Assembly: GCA_963709655.1 (NCBI GenBank) | Contig: CAVPXF010000023.1 | Location: forward strand, 186,001 to 250,000 | Source of the DNA: Roseiarcus sp963709655 | GTDB taxonomy: Bacteria; Pseudomonadota; Alphaproteobacteria; Rhizobiales; Beijerinckiaceae | Reading direction: 5' to 3' | DNA: 64,000 nucleotides | Shown: piece after piece, positions 63,311 through 64,000 of the stretch | Layout: the number at the start of each line of letters is the position of its first letter | How positions within the stretch are numbered: position 1 is the stretch's first letter | Made by a program: the position numbers and the translations under genes | Notes under the pieces: generated by a model | The model's database searches: none | Told to the model about the DNA's origin: nothing | What the model saw: only the letters and a program-made list of their open reading frames with translations

Positions 63311-64000
<690 letters not shown>

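Overview
The window is GC-rich, densely coded bacterial DNA with short intergenic gaps and few strong AT-rich promoters. A GcrA-type cell-cycle regulator, a COG1565-free but typical alphaproteobacterial gene set (DUF2493, DUF763, ligase/exonuclease pair, MarC, Liv and Rbs transporters), and the dispersed palindromes between genes all point to an alphaproteobacterium, most likely in the Hyphomicrobiales (Rhizobiales). The exact genus cannot be fixed from this window. Both edges cut genes: a methyltransferase on the left and rpoC (3' end) on the right.

Layout. 0-10 kb: cytochrome c, an NMT1-type binding protein divergent from a frameshifted 8-oxoguanine deaminase, DUF5343 divergent from gcrA, transaldolase, a soluble PAS-PAS chemoreceptor (frameshifted), an SDR and phhB. 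10-25 kb: an orphan bufferin-type precursor, DUF4239 membrane protein, ATP-dependent DNA ligase with its exonuclease, DUF763, a two-gene Gp37/Gp68-TcmP module with a tandem repeat upstream, HigA, DUF2493, a GT-C-like membrane protein, MarC, MFS, histidine phosphatase, a second DUF4239 protein. 25-33 kb: a complete branched-chain-amide type ABC transporter (livF-G-M-H-K), an MBL-fold hydrolase, a TetR regulator divergent from it with two 16-bp palindromes between, and an FAH-family hydrolase; this reads as one uptake-and-degradation locus. 33-38 kb: PfkB kinase, TIM-barrel aldolase, SDR, PAP2 phosphatase, argG.

38-54 kb is the most disturbed part: an intact IS66 element with target duplication, a RES-Xre toxin-antitoxin pair lying between two direct copies of the 3' end of an SDR gene, a pyruvate kinase gene carrying three frameshifts, a Phd-PIN pair, a second Liv transporter (livM frameshifted), a hydrolase whose 3' end is also duplicated, a ParD-ParE pair (ParE frameshifted) and a scrap of a serine resolvase. 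53-64 kb: a ribose-type ABC transporter (rbsB-A-C), a diguanylate cyclase, an HRP-repeat secreted protein, two cation-efflux (CDF) genes, a 3-methyladenine glycosylase, a DUF1778-GNAT toxin-antitoxin pair and rpoC.

Two window-wide patterns matter to a reader. First, five genes are broken by seven single-base shifts, and every one is repaired by removing one base; this looks more like a systematic sequence error than pseudogene decay. Second, four complete toxin-antitoxin pairs plus a lone HigA sit in 64 kb, mostly beside scars of duplication or recombination.
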